A stretch of 64,000 nucleotides of DNA from Caldisericales bacterium (GCA_022707885.1 JAKIZT010000007.1:52634-116633), one strand, 5' to 3'; counted from the stretch's first letter, positions 54,092-63,186 are shown. The notes: generated by a model not told the origin, from the letters alone. Numbers and translations: made by a program.

Positions 54092-54984
54092 GAGCTTCAT
54101 ACGGCACACTTCAGCTGCTGGGATTAAAGCCCGGTGGCTTTCCATTTAGTCCAAAAACGGCATTTTTCCTTGTTGGTGAGGAATGTTCCGGGAACTGCGC
54201 CTTTTGTGCGCAATCGACAGGCCAGAGCGATAAGCTCTCAAGGATAACCTGGCCAGAGATCGACCTGAATGAGGCCATCAAAAAACTCGCTTTCGTACAG
54301 TTGGACAGGATTTGCATCCAGGCCGTAAAATCAAACCCCGCATTCAGGGAAGCCTGTGAACTTCTACCCAAAATAAAAAAGGCAAATAGCGCTCCAACAT
54401 CCGCATCAATGCACATTGAAAATCTGGCACAGGCAGAACTGCTTTTTGGTCTGGGATGTGACTCGGTGTCAGTTGCACTCGACTGTTCAACAGAAGAACT
54501 GTCAAAAACCTGCAAGGGAAGAGGTTTGTCCAGCTCGTTCAAACTGCTTGAAGAACTGGCAACAAAGTGGCCAGGTAAGGTGGCAACACATTTGATAATG
54601 GGACTTGGAGAAACTGAAGACGAACTGGTGGAACTTGCAAGGAAAATCATAAAAGCAGGTGCCAGCATCTCTCTGTTCGCTTTCACCCCGATTGAAGGAA
54701 CTCCGCTTGAAAACAACATCCCGCCAGAACCAAAGCGATACAGGATGGTTCAAATCGCATTGGCATTAATCAGAAAAAATCCGGATATAAATTTACACTA
54801 TCAAAACAGAAAACTGGTATTTGAGATTCTGCCAAGGCAGTTTCTCGAGCCCGAAGATTTCCAGAATCCCGGTTGCAGGGGATGCAACAGGCCATACTAC
54901 AACGAAAGGCCTGGCGGTTTCATGTATAATTACCCAAACCCGCCAGATCTTGATGAGGCCCTTTCGGTGCTGGAGGAACAATGA
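54088..54984 (+). CDS. Biotin-synthase-like radical SAM protein
   Basis: 298 residues. The cluster motif CSGNCAFC (Cys33-x3-Cys37-x2-Cys40) follows FFLVGEE, as in the BioB-like/COG2516-type group. A TIM-barrel core includes the HLIMGLGETEDELVELARKI segment. The C-terminus has an extra CRGC pair in NPGCRGCNRPYYNERPGG, which could hold a second cluster. True BioB's auxiliary-cluster residues were not recognised. One possibility is a LipS-type lipoyl synthase, with lpdA elsewhere in the window; this is speculative. It overlaps both neighbours by 4 bp. Confidence 0.75.
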   Translation: MRASYGTLQLLGLKPGGFPFSPKTAFFLVGEECSGNCAFCAQSTGQSDKLSRITWPEIDLNEAIKKLAFVQLDRICIQAVKSNPAFREACELLPKIKKANSAPTSASMHIENLAQAELLFGLGCDSVSVALDCSTEELSKTCKGRGLSSSFKLLEELATKWPGKVATHLIMGLGETEDELVELARKIIKAGASISLFAFTPIEGTPLENNIPPEPKRYRMVQIALALIRKNPDINLHYQNRKLVFEILPRQFLEPEDFQNPGCRGCNRPYYNERPGGFMYNYPNPPDLDEALSVLEEQ

Positions 54985-56171
54985 AAAAATATCTTGCTTC
55001 CATAGTATTGATATCAATTGTATTCGCTTCATGTGGCAAGACATCGATACAAATAAGCAACGAACCGGACTGGAATACCCTTAAAATGTCAATCTTGAGA
55101 GCATCGATCATCAACCAATCGAACCTTGGCCAGTTTGGAGAGTATGTTTCAAATGCTGGTTTGACAAGCTCCGATCTCGAAAAATATCTTGATGAAAATG
55201 GCTCCCTGAAACCCAATTCGCCAGAGAATATCATTAAAACATGGCAAGGGCTAAATCAGAATCGCGACGCAATCATCAAGATTGCCAAAGATTCAATAAC
55301 TTTTGCAAACAATCTTGGTGGAAGGGCAGAGAAAATTGCCAATTTTGCAAAAACCGTCCTTCCTTTTGAAAACATCACCTTACAAGCCGATCCCTCATTG
55401 CCACCTGGCCTTACAAGAGCAAGCATTGCAGGAAAGACGGCAGTACTTTTTGTGCCTCCAATGGCTGGACGGGAGTCATTTGATTCAGCTCTTTTGAATG
55501 CAATCCTTCAAAATGCCGTCTCTGGAAAAACATACGATATGGAATCGATTAAGAAGGTGTGTCAGAAATACGGCGCATCTCTTTCTCCAAGAGAGCAAGT
55601 TTTTGCTGATCTCGCTTTTTCACTATCTACATGGATTGACAACCCGGATATGCCAACAGACCTTCGTGCATACGCCCTGAAATCAAGCCTGAAATACGGG
55701 CACATATTTTCCCCACAACTTGGTTATGGCGACATGTCGGTAATGGAAAATACCAAACTGGAGGATATTGTTGATCAGGCATTTGCAGATTGTTCAAATC
55801 TAAAATATCTCATGCTGCTTGATTCACTTTTGAACCCTGGGAGACTCGGAATAAAAGTTAAAGAAACCTCTGGAGGTCTTGAGATAGACGAGTTGAGTCT
55901 TTCTGGGCCATCCGAACAGGCAGGGCTTTTGCCTGGAGACATAATTGTAGAAATAGACACCCAGAAGATCACGAAAATTTGGGAACTCGAAAACCTTTTA
56001 TATGACAAAGCGGCAAACCAGTATGTTATCGTGAAAGTTTCCAGAGACAAAACTTTTAGTAGAGAAAAAGCGACGACTTTCGAGGATGATCCTTCACATC
56101 CATCAAGACAATATCTTTTCTATCAGGTGTTGATTACCCCAAAAAATTCTCTTCCGGAAGGGGTCTACTGA
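54981..56171 (+). CDS. Lipoprotein with C-terminal PDZ domain
   Basis: 396 residues. The signal peptide ends VFASC, with lipidation at Cys18. A helical middle part lacks a known family. Residues about 285-375 form a PDZ domain (GRLGIKVKETSGGLEIDELSLSGPSEQAGLLPGDIIVEIDTQKI). No protease domain is present, so it may be a docking or tethering protein. The ATG overlaps the radical SAM gene (ATGA). Its last bases overlap the convergent amidotransferase gene. Confidence 0.8.
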   Translation: MKKYLASIVLISIVFASCGKTSIQISNEPDWNTLKMSILRASIINQSNLGQFGEYVSNAGLTSSDLEKYLDENGSLKPNSPENIIKTWQGLNQNRDAIIKIAKDSITFANNLGGRAEKIANFAKTVLPFENITLQADPSLPPGLTRASIAGKTAVLFVPPMAGRESFDSALLNAILQNAVSGKTYDMESIKKVCQKYGASLSPREQVFADLAFSLSTWIDNPDMPTDLRAYALKSSLKYGHIFSPQLGYGDMSVMENTKLEDIVDQAFADCSNLKYLMLLDSLLNPGRLGIKVKETSGGLEIDELSLSGPSEQAGLLPGDIIVEIDTQKITKIWELENLLYDKAANQYVIVKVSRDKTFSREKATTFEDDPSHPSRQYLFYQVLITPKNSLPEGVY

Positions 56172-56857
56172 GGAGCCAGGACTCCTGATATTGACAGTTC
56201 GATAAATTTGCCCATCAATTCTCTTCCACTCCAGAGGCCAGGAACAGGGAGTTCCGGATGGAACTGTACACCATAGATTGGTCTGTTGTAATGCTTTATT
56301 GCAGAAATAATTGAATGCGATCCTCTTGTTTCGCCATATCTGACAAATCCGGTTGGTACCTTCGATATTGACCAATTGTGTCTTACTGCAACAAGAAAAC
56401 CGGCTCTGGGCATGTCCTGGAAAACAGGATCATTATTCATTTCAGTATTTGGGAGGAACATCGTGTTTCCGTGTTCGGAATGAGGCACCATTTCACAACT
56501 GTCATCCCACACAAAACTTATAAGCTGGTGGCCATAGCAAAGACCCATGACCGGGCACGGAAGCTCCTCCAGAACATTCTTGTTTAGTCTTCTGAAACCT
56601 TTTGGGTCGCCAACATGGTCGGCAGATCCGGACATAAATACTCCCATGTCCGTACCCCTGATTGAATCGACATTAAACTCCCAAGGGACCTCTTCTGTTT
56701 CTATGTCAGTAAACTTGAACGAGAGTGGAGGCAGATCCGGCCTTGTTACTCTGAGGACACGTATGTTTTCGGTATCAATAAAACTCTTGACCACAAGAAC
56801 AAGTGAGTTCAGGTGTCTCGTTCCAAAATCAACAATCAGTATCTGGCCTTTGGGCAT
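56165..56857 (-). CDS. Stand-alone class I glutamine amidotransferase, GuaA N-domain-like
   Basis: 230 residues. The triad is complete: nucleophile Cys107 in GLCYGHQ, His200 and Glu202 in VQFHPE. The start ILIVDFGTRH and the layout resemble the glutaminase part of GMP synthase, but the synthetase domain is absent and the protein is longer than typical archaeal GuaA subunits. It may supply ammonia to a separately encoded partner or act on a glutamyl compound. It is the only gene between the PDZ lipoprotein and the ribosomal cluster. Confidence 0.82.
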   Translation of the reverse strand: MPKGQILIVDFGTRHLNSLVLVVKSFIDTENIRVLRVTRPDLPPLSFKFTDIETEEVPWEFNVDSIRGTDMGVFMSGSADHVGDPKGFRRLNKNVLEELPCPVMGLCYGHQLISFVWDDSCEMVPHSEHGNTMFLPNTEMNNDPVFQDMPRAGFLVAVRHNWSISKVPTGFVRYGETRGSHSIISAIKHYNRPIYGVQFHPELPVPGLWSGRELMGKFIELSISGVLAPQ

Positions 56858-56930
56858 ATTTAAATAATATTACCTTGTTTCAATATGACAAGTTTTGCCA
56901 TTTTACCTGTTTTGCTGAACCCATAAACGC

Positions 56931-56964
56931 AAAAACTCCGGCCAAAGAATTGGCCGGAGTTTTG
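56931..56964 (-). terminator. Rho-independent terminator of the rpl operon
   Basis: An ACTCCGGCCA/TGGCCGGAGT stem, 6-nt loop, with T-rich flank on the minus strand, 25 bases after the rplL stop. Confidence 0.88.
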
Positions 56965-56988
56965 GTTCGTACGATGTTTTTGTATTTA

Positions 56989-57357
56989 TTACTTAATCTC
57001 GACAACTGCACCTGCTGCTGCGAGCTTTTCCTTGATCTCTTCAGCTTCTGCTCTTGGGATCTTTGTTTTGACTGGCTTCGGTGCTGCATCAACCAGTTCT
57101 TTGGATTCTTTGAGGCCAAGCCCTGTGATCTCCTTGACCACCTTGATGACTCCGATTTTTCCCTGGCCTGCTTCAGTAAGGATAACATCAAACTCGGTCT
57201 GCTCAACATCGGCAACCGGGCCAGCGCCTGGCATTGCACCCATCATTACCGGGGCTGCTGCAGAGACGCCGAACTTCTCTTCGATGGCCTTTACGAGCTC
57301 ATTGAGCTCCATGACGGTCATCTTCTCAATTGCGGCGATGATTTCGTCTTTATTCAT
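56989..57357 (-). CDS. rplL: 50S ribosomal protein L7/L12
   Basis: 122 residues. The N-terminal dimerisation domain ([21 protein letters not shown]), an Ala/Gly/Pro hinge and the C-terminal domain ([31 protein letters not shown]) that recruits GTPase factors. It lies 31 bases after rplJ, the usual order. Confidence 0.97.
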   Translation of the reverse strand: MNKDEIIAAIEKMTVMELNELVKAIEEKFGVSAAAPVMMGAMPGAGPVADVEQTEFDVILTEAGQGKIGVIKVVKEITGLGLKESKELVDAAPKPVKTKIPRAEAEEIKEKLAAAGAVVEIK

Positions 57358-57388
57358 TCTTGAACTCCTTTTTTTATTTGTTTGTTTT

Positions 57389-57886
57389 TTATGCTGCTTG
57401 TTCTTTTTGTTCTTTTACAGCGTTGACTGCTCTAGCAAATGATCCAACAGGTGCAATCAAGACATAAGCTATCATGCCAAGGAGCTGCTGCCTTGATGGG
57501 ACATTGGCCAATGCGTTTGCCCCTGCACTGTCATAAATCTGTCCTTCAGTTAAGGCTGCCTTCAGAGCGAGCTTCTTGGGGAACTTCTTTGCTAGGTCAG
57601 CAATGACTTTCGCCGCTACTGGAGCTTCTTCTTTTGCAAATGTGATCGCGGTCGGCCCAAAAAGGTATTTTTCGAGACCGGTAACACCCATTTCCTTTGC
57701 AACTTTCTCAATCAAGGTATTCTTGTATACCTTGTGAAATAGATTCGCTTTCCTCACTTCTCTCCTCAGTTCGGCAACAGCCGTCGAGGGTAGAAGCTGT
57801 GTGTCGGAGAAAATAAGACCAACCGAGTTTTTCCACTGTTCCCTGAGTTCTTCTAGCAACTCATTTTTTTTCTGCTTTGTTACCAC
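57389..57886 (-). CDS. rplJ: 50S ribosomal protein L10
   Basis: 165 residues. It forms the stalk base with L7/L12 and typically represses its own operon. [28 protein letters not shown] and [26 protein letters not shown] are family segments. The GTG at 57886 is chosen because AAGGAGG lies four bases upstream; the longer frame (57946) would pass through the attenuator hairpin. Confidence 0.95.
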   Translation of the reverse strand: MVTKQKKNELLEELREQWKNSVGLIFSDTQLLPSTAVAELRREVRKANLFHKVYKNTLIEKVAKEMGVTGLEKYLFGPTAITFAKEEAPVAAKVIADLAKKFPKKLALKAALTEGQIYDSAGANALANVPSRQQLLGMIAYVLIAPVGSFARAVNAVKEQKEQAA

Positions 57887-57901
57887 ATTTCCTCCTTTCC
57901 A

Positions 57902-58040
57902 ACAAAAATGGCCCCGTTTCCAAGGAAGCGGGGCCATTAAAATCATTGGCTTTTACTCGCTTGCCTCGGCGGGTGTTTTCACTTTAAGCCCCTTTTTCAA
58001 GGGCGCCTGCTTTCTCTGGCTTGCTTGTTAAATTGTGAAG
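57902..58040 (-). promoter_or_regulatory. L10 leader: autoregulatory mRNA structure with attenuator hairpin
   Basis: Between rplA and rplJ the minus strand holds GCAGGCGCC...CCCGCCGAGGC, resembling the L10-binding leader of other bacteria. A strong hairpin AATGGCCCCG/CGGGGCCATT (57938-57907) with a following T run ends just before the rplJ SD. L10/L12 binding to such leaders decides between termination and read-through. Confidence 0.7.
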
Positions 58041-58047
58041 GTATAGA

Positions 58048-58755
58048 TCAGGCTTTGATTGCTACTGCTGTTGCTTTTGAAACATCAAGCTTGACGCCTG
58101 GGCTCATCGTCAATGAAAGGGTCATTGTGAAAATGTAGGTTCCCTTGAGTGATGCCGGTTTTGCCCTGACTATAGCAGATAGGAAAGCCAGAATGTTCTT
58201 CTGGATGTCTTCGTTGGAGAAAGATATTTTGCCAACTGGCACATGCATGTCTGCAAACTTGGAGATTCTGTATTCGATTCTCCCAGCCTTGAATTCTTTT
58301 ACTGCCTTATCGACTTCCATCGTGACGGTGCCAGCTTTGGGGTTTGGCATGAGACCCTTTGTTCCGAGGATCTTACCAAGCTTACCAACGCTGCCCATCA
58401 TGTCTGGTGTTGCAATGGCAAGGTCAAAATCAAACCAGCCACCCTTTATCTTATCAATTATATCGTCATCACCAACATAATCGGCACCAGCTTCTTTTGC
58501 CTCAGTCGCCTTTTCACCCTTTGCAAAAACGAGCACTCTTACCGTTTTTCCTGTGCCTGCCGGGAGTGAAACTGTGCCTCTGATGTACTGATCAGCCTGC
58601 TTTGGATCAACACCAAGCTTGAGACCCACTTCGACTGTCTCATCAAACTTTGTGCTTTTGAGCTTTTTAAGGATGTCTATAGCCTCTGAAACATCATAAA
58701 GCTTTGTTTTGTCAAAAACTTTTTCCAGTTTTTTGTATCTCTTGCCTCTAAACAT
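58048..58755 (-). CDS. rplA: 50S ribosomal protein L1
   Basis: 235 residues, full length. [42 protein letters not shown] and [22 protein letters not shown] are signatures. It binds 23S rRNA at the L1 stalk and often represses the L11-L1 mRNA. Confidence 0.98.
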   Translation of the reverse strand: MFRGKRYKKLEKVFDKTKLYDVSEAIDILKKLKSTKFDETVEVGLKLGVDPKQADQYIRGTVSLPAGTGKTVRVLVFAKGEKATEAKEAGADYVGDDDIIDKIKGGWFDFDLAIATPDMMGSVGKLGKILGTKGLMPNPKAGTVTMEVDKAVKEFKAGRIEYRISKFADMHVPVGKISFSNEDIQKNILAFLSAIVRAKPASLKGTYIFTMTLSLTMSPGVKLDVSKATAVAIKA

Positions 58756-58809
58756 TTTGCCTCCTGTGGTACAAGCGGGCTTTTGGCCCTCCCACGAATT
58801 TGAAAATTA

Positions 58810-59241
58810 TTACTTGCCTATATCAACGCCCATTGAACGGGCAGTTCCCATTACCATTCTCTTTGCTGCTTCGATATCAAAAGCGTTTACATCTGGCATT
58901 TTGACTTTTGCTATCTCTTCGACCTGTGACATTGTAAGAGTTCCGACTTTTTTCTTGTTTGGCTCACCGGAACCTGCTGGAACCTTGAGTGCCTTGCGGA
59001 TAAGGTCAGAAACAGGTGGGGTCTTGAGAATAAAATCAAAAGAACGGTCCTCATAAACCGATATGATAACCGGAATAATCATGCCTGGTTTGTCTTTGGT
59101 CTTCTCGTTGAAGTCCTTGCAGAACTGCATGATGTTTACACCGCGCTGTCCAAGTGCTGGACCAACTGGTGGTGCCGGGTTTGCCTTGCCAGCTTCGATC
59201 TGAAGCTTTACGTATCCTGTAATTTTTTTCTTAATTGCCAT
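58810..59241 (-). CDS. rplK: 50S ribosomal protein L11
   Basis: 143 residues. [35 protein letters not shown] and the terminal [18 protein letters not shown] are diagnostic. It binds the GTPase-associated region of 23S rRNA. It lies 12 bases after nusG. Confidence 0.98.
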   Translation of the reverse strand: MAIKKKITGYVKLQIEAGKANPAPPVGPALGQRGVNIMQFCKDFNEKTKDKPGMIIPVIISVYEDRSFDFILKTPPVSDLIRKALKVPAGSGEPNKKKVGTLTMSQVEEIAKVKMPDVNAFDIEAAKRMVMGTARSMGVDIGK

Positions 59242-59253
59242 GAAAGACTCTCC

Positions 59254-59790
59254 TTAAATAACCTCTATGTTGACAAAGTCAAGTTCAACCGGCATTTCTC
59301 TGCCAAACATTGAAAGCCTGACTTTGGCTTTTTCCTTTTCCTCGTTGATTGCTTCAACAATACCTATCATCTCATTGAATGGTCCACCAACAACTCTTAT
59401 CGTATCACCGACACTGAAATTAAGTGCCGCCTTGGCTTCTTCAAGACCAACCCTCTTGAGCATTTGCTGGACTTCTTCTTCTTCGAGCGGGAGCGGTTTT
59501 CCACCCGAACCTACAAACCCTATCACTCCAGGTGTGTTCCTTACAACATACCATGATTGGTCAGTCATTATCATCTCAACCAAAACATATCCTGGATAAA
59601 CCTTCTCTGGGAGAACCTGACGTTTGCCATCTTTTAGTTTGACCTGGTAGTCCACTGGCACTTCAATACGGAAAATAAGGTCCTCCATGTTCATGGACTG
59701 AACACGCTGAATAAGGTTTATCTTGACCTTGTTTTCGTATCCACTATAAGTGTGGAGTATGTACCAGTGTGGTTCGGGAAGAGAGCTCAT
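59254..59790 (-). CDS. nusG: Transcription termination/antitermination factor NusG
   Basis: 178 residues. The N-terminal NGN domain starts WYILHTYSGYENKVKINLIQR, and the C-terminal KOW domain starts GDTIRVVGGPFNEMIGIVEAI. It couples RNA polymerase elongation with Rho and the ribosome. It starts three bases after secE ends. Confidence 0.98.
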   Translation of the reverse strand: MSSLPEPHWYILHTYSGYENKVKINLIQRVQSMNMEDLIFRIEVPVDYQVKLKDGKRQVLPEKVYPGYVLVEMIMTDQSWYVVRNTPGVIGFVGSGGKPLPLEEEEVQQMLKRVGLEEAKAALNFSVGDTIRVVGGPFNEMIGIVEAINEEKEKAKVRLSMFGREMPVELDFVNIEVI

Positions 59791-59793
59791 TGT

Positions 59794-60180
59794 TTATTTA
59801 TTTCCACCCTCATTTGATGGTGGAGTGGTCTGGTCACCATTGCCTTGGGTCGGAGTGCCAGTATTTTCCTGATTTTCTGGAACATAGCCTTTAACTCCAG
59901 CTTTTATCTGGCTTTGCATCCACTCATCAAGCTTCTGCTGGGATTCAAACTTCTTTACTTCTCCATTCTGAAGCGCAACAGGATCATAGTAGTCCTGTGC
60001 AAGCCAGCTCTGGAAAGATGAGAACACCGAGTCAAAAGCATAAAGGATCACTGCCCAGATCATAATAAAGACTATGACAATTGTTGTTGCCTTCACAAGC
60101 CTTTTCCAAGTGGGCCACGTGACTTTGTTGGTCATCTCATACCACATATCTTTGAAGAAGTTGGTGCGAAGTTTATTCAT
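59794..60180 (-). CDS. secE: Preprotein translocase subunit SecE
   Basis: 128 residues. The SecE core FFKDMWYEMTNKVTWPTWKRLVKATTIVIVFIMIW (about 8-42) has the amphipathic and TM helices. A C-terminal tail of about 70 residues, ending in Gly/Asn/Thr/Pro-rich sequence, is longer than in most one-helix SecEs. The ATG at 60180 lies only 11 bases after the CCA end of tRNA-Trp; the longer frame runs into the tRNA and is rejected. Confidence 0.93.
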   Translation of the reverse strand: MNKLRTNFFKDMWYEMTNKVTWPTWKRLVKATTIVIVFIMIWAVILYAFDSVFSSFQSWLAQDYYDPVALQNGEVKKFESQQKLDEWMQSQIKAGVKGYVPENQENTGTPTQGNGDQTTPPSNEGGNK

Positions 60181-60191
60181 ATTTACCTTTC

Positions 60192-60267
60192 TGGCAGGCT
60201 CGGAGGGACTCGAACCCCCAACACTCGGTTTTGGAGACCGATGCTCTACCAATTGAGCTACGAACCT
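60192..60267 (-). tRNA. tRNA-Trp (anticodon CCA)
   Basis: The minus strand folds as a 76-nt cloverleaf: acceptor AGGTTCG/CGAGCCT, anticodon stem TCGGT/ACCGA with loop CTCCAAA (anticodon CCA), T loop TTCGAGT, discriminator G and an encoded CCA. It precedes secE, the common bacterial arrangement. Confidence 0.97.
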
Positions 60268-60297
60268 GCATAAAGCATAAAGCCTTACAAAACAGCA

Positions 60298-60325
60298 ATT
60301 TTAAGTCTTTGATGCAGCTTGTCAA
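60298..60325 (-). promoter_or_regulatory. Promoter of the tRNA-Trp-secE-nusG-rpl operon
   Basis: Minus-strand TTGACA (60325-60320), 16-base spacer, TAAAAT (60303-60298). The expected start is about 24 bases before the tRNA 5' end. Confidence 0.8.
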
Positions 60326-60414
60326 GATATTTTGTTAACGTTTGCAGGAGGGCAAGCACTGGGAATGAGAAGGGCTTGCATTTGAATCGTTTATATGTTA
60401 TCTAATAAACAATT

Positions 60415-61371
60415 ATGCAGAGGGCAACGCTATTCTTCAACAAAATCCAACTTGAGGATGCCGATAAATTAATAAAAAAACAGGCAAAAACAAAGTTGGT
60501 CACCCTCTTGGCCGTGAGTACACTCGCACTATCAGGTTTTACGGCCGCCTTTTTTGTGCGATTTCCAGCACAAAACTCTCAACCTGTTACACAAGATGTA
60601 TCAAAACAGGACAATTTTGAGAAAAAGATGTTTTCGATTGGCGAACAGATCGCAAAATCGACAACTCCCTGCAAAGAGCCTCAAAAGACAAAACCAACAA
60701 CGATTTCACCTCAAAAAATAGCTGCCAAGCCCTTAGAGTCTACACCCAAAACCCAGCCAAAATTAACTCCTACCAAAACTACTCAACCAACAAAAACACC
60801 GGCAAAAACAATCACAAAAACACCTACTAAACCAAAAACAACCACGCAAGCAGCTGCAAAAACCACCCAAAAAACTGCCCAGGGTGGAGACAACCTTCCT
60901 GTAAAAACAAGAGATTTAGGCAAAATAGATGAAAATCTCCCTGCGGCTAAGCTTGATCCGATGCCAGTAAATGCAAACTTCGGAATCCCCGAATACTGGC
61001 CATTGCCTGTAAAGGTATCAGATCCTTACGGTTATTTACCCTGGAGGGGAAGGTTTCATGCAGGAATCGACCTTACTGCTCCATGCGACTCACTCATTCT
61101 GGCGGCTGGCAATGGGAAAATCATCAGGGCAGAATGGTATGCTGGATATGGTAAATGTGTAGATATCCAGCACGCCTCCGGATACATAACTAGATACGCC
61201 CACCTCACCGATTATCTGGTAAAGGTGGGGGACTTTGTGGAAGCCGGGGAATGGATCGGCAAAGTTGGTTCAACAGGCAACTCAAGCTGCTGTCACCTTC
61301 ATTTTGAAGTCCATTTTAATGGACACACCGTGGACCCGGAAAGCATACACTGGCTCAACAGGACATACTAA
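60415..61371 (+). CDS. Membrane-anchored M23-family peptidoglycan peptidase
   Basis: 318 residues. A cytoplasmic start, TM anchor (about 28-48), a low-complexity Thr/Pro/Lys linker (about 80-160) suited to spanning the wall, then a LytM/M23 domain (about 205-310). Zinc ligands are visible in FHAGIDLTA (His and Asp) and HLHFEVHFNGH (HxH). The metal-binding residues are complete, so an active endopeptidase cutting peptide cross-links is likely. It is transcribed away from the tRNA-Trp operon. Confidence 0.9.
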   Translation: MQRATLFFNKIQLEDADKLIKKQAKTKLVTLLAVSTLALSGFTAAFFVRFPAQNSQPVTQDVSKQDNFEKKMFSIGEQIAKSTTPCKEPQKTKPTTISPQKIAAKPLESTPKTQPKLTPTKTTQPTKTPAKTITKTPTKPKTTTQAAAKTTQKTAQGGDNLPVKTRDLGKIDENLPAAKLDPMPVNANFGIPEYWPLPVKVSDPYGYLPWRGRFHAGIDLTAPCDSLILAAGNGKIIRAEWYAGYGKCVDIQHASGYITRYAHLTDYLVKVGDFVEAGEWIGKVGSTGNSSCCHLHFEVHFNGHTVDPESIHWLNRTY

Positions 61372-61395
61372 TTAGCATCACATTAGGAGTTTCAA

Positions 61396-61857
61396 ATGCA
61401 GATAGACTTCTCTGACAAAGATTTTTTTCGCCAGCTTGGAGCTACGCTCAATAATGCAACCTGGGAGTTGATTGACAAAGATGAGCGCTCCAGCGAAGAA
61501 GACATGAAAATGATAGAAATGGCACATGCCTCCTGCTACTTCTGGACCGAATTTGGAGGCCCGCTCAATGTCCAGAGGGGCCACTGGCTTGTCTCAAGGG
61601 CATATGCTTGTGCAAAACTTCCCTGGCCTTGTTTGCACCATGCAAAAATATGCATGGAGATTACAGAAAAACAGGGGCTGAAAGATTTTGACCTGGCCTT
61701 TGCTTTTGAAGCAATGGCAAGGGCATATTCAATTTCCAGCAACGAAGCAGAAAAAACAAATTATCTGGAAAAAGCAAAAAGGGCCGGGGAACAGATAAAA
61801 GACTCTGAAGATAAAAACATCTTCTTTCAGGAACTCGACAGGGGTCCGTGGGTCTGA
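61396..61857 (+). CDS. Small all-helical (TPR-like) protein of unknown function
   Basis: 153 residues, predicted all helical, with TPR-like pairs (WLVSRAYACAKLPWPCLHHAKICMEITEKQGLKDFDLAFAFEAMARAYSISSNEAEKTNYLEKAK). Similar short proteins are scattered in bacteria without a known role. AGGAG lies before the ATG. Confidence 0.7.
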   Translation: MQIDFSDKDFFRQLGATLNNATWELIDKDERSSEEDMKMIEMAHASCYFWTEFGGPLNVQRGHWLVSRAYACAKLPWPCLHHAKICMEITEKQGLKDFDLAFAFEAMARAYSISSNEAEKTNYLEKAKRAGEQIKDSEDKNIFFQELDRGPWV

Positions 61858-61936
61858 TTTCATCTATCAGAACTAGCTCTTTTTTGTTAAATGGTATGAG
61901 TTGTGTTTTCAATTTTCGCATCTTAGGAGCGATAAA

Positions 61937-62659
61937 ATGAAATTGGTAACATGGAACTGCAATATGAGGTTTCGTGAAAAATATCAATTGATTGACTATC
62001 TCGAATACGATATCCTTGTAATTCCAGAATCAGAAAGTCCTGAGTTGCTTGAAAAGAAGAAAGTTCAACTACTAAATATAGATCATCAGTGGTTTTCATG
62101 TAACCGTAAACAACACAAAGGGCTCAGCATTATTAATACAAACAAATATAGACTTTCGCTTGCTGAATTTTACAATCCTGACTTCAAACTCGTTATACCT
62201 ATGAAAGTGGAAAGACTTAAAAAAGAATATTTTTACCTTTATGCAATCTGGGCTAACAATCCATCTGACAGTCATTATAGATATATTGGTCAAATATGGA
62301 AAGCAATTATTCAATACAGACAATATCTGGAGAGCTATCCATCAATACTAATTGGGGATTTTAATAGTAACAAGATATGGGATAAACCGTGGAGGAACTG
62401 GAATCATACAGACACAACAAAAATACTGGAAGATTGTAGTATCTACAGTTGCTACCATGCTTTCTTCCAAGAAAAACAGGGCGAGGAATCTCAACCAACA
62501 TTATTTATGTACCGGAAACGAGAAAAACCTTACCACATTGATTATTGCTATGCATCAAAACACTTTATAGACAAACTTATAAAAGTTGAAGTAGGCAAAT
62601 ACAATGAATGGATAAGTACAAGTGACCACATGCCAGTATTCTTTCACTTTAGTGATTAG
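61937..62659 (+). CDS. Endonuclease/exonuclease/phosphatase-family protein
   Basis: 240 residues. EEP-fold motifs in order: VTWNCNMRF, DILVIPESES (metal-binding Glu), LIGDFNSNKIW, DYCYASKHF and STSDHMPVFFHF. Such proteins cut nucleic acid or phosphodiesters; small EEP proteins of this kind often sit in variable genome regions. The gene is visibly more AT-rich than its neighbours, suggesting recent acquisition. ATG 61937 follows TAGGAG; the longer frame from 61901 is rejected. Confidence 0.82.
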   Translation: MKLVTWNCNMRFREKYQLIDYLEYDILVIPESESPELLEKKKVQLLNIDHQWFSCNRKQHKGLSIINTNKYRLSLAEFYNPDFKLVIPMKVERLKKEYFYLYAIWANNPSDSHYRYIGQIWKAIIQYRQYLESYPSILIGDFNSNKIWDKPWRNWNHTDTTKILEDCSIYSCYHAFFQEKQGEESQPTLFMYRKREKPYHIDYCYASKHFIDKLIKVEVGKYNEWISTSDHMPVFFHFSD

Positions 62660-62730
62660 AGATTTATTAATATTATATTTGTCTATATGAATTAAAAATC
62701 ATTTTTTCTCAAACTAAAATATATAGCACA

Positions 62731-63186
62731 TCAAACCCAAGGTGTTTCTTGCCCATTCATTTCGGCGATAAGTGTTATCTGGCCAAGATGGTAAGCTTCA
62801 TGCTCAGCAACATGATACATTATCCATGCAACTTGTGTCGAAGCTTTTTTCCCATATGGAAATTCTAGCGGTTTATCCTTGTTCTCGTCGAGCCATTTCA
62901 CAGTTTTTACCCTTGTCCTTTCAAGAAGGGCGATTATCTCTTCCATATTCATTGTGGATATATCGTACTCTTCAGTCTCTTTCTCTTTCATGATTAGCCG
63001 GTGTATCCACCCAACTTCGGCCTGAACAATATGTTTTAAGATTCTTCTTATCTTCCCCGGGCTATCTTTCCGTGGTCTTTTGCTTGGGAGCTTGTAGTCT
63101 AATGTTTCCACGGAAAGCGACTGCAAAATCTTTATCGTTCTTGATCTTGTCCAATGAAAAAATTTTATTGCATCCTGACCAGTCAC
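62731..63186 (-). CDS. DinB-family (DUF664-like) protein
   Basis: 151 residues in the four-helix DinB fold. Putative metal ligands lie in ILKHIVQAE and YHVAEHEAYHLGQITL (the His triad of the family). DinB proteins include thiol S-transferases using mycothiol or bacillithiol, but many are uncharacterised. The start is GTG with AGGAG nine bases upstream. It converges with the EEP gene; the roughly 70-bp AT-rich gap between them has no clear terminator. Confidence 0.85.
   Translation of the reverse strand: MTGQDAIKFFHWTRSRTIKILQSLSVETLDYKLPSKRPRKDSPGKIRRILKHIVQAEVGWIHRLIMKEKETEEYDISTMNMEEIIALLERTRVKTVKWLDENKDKPLEFPYGKKASTQVAWIMYHVAEHEAYHLGQITLIAEMNGQETPWV

Noticed and set aside
59794..60252. 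Longer SecE frame beginning inside tRNA-Trp
   Set aside because: The extra 24 residues come from tRNA sequence; ATG 60180 fits the SecE family start.
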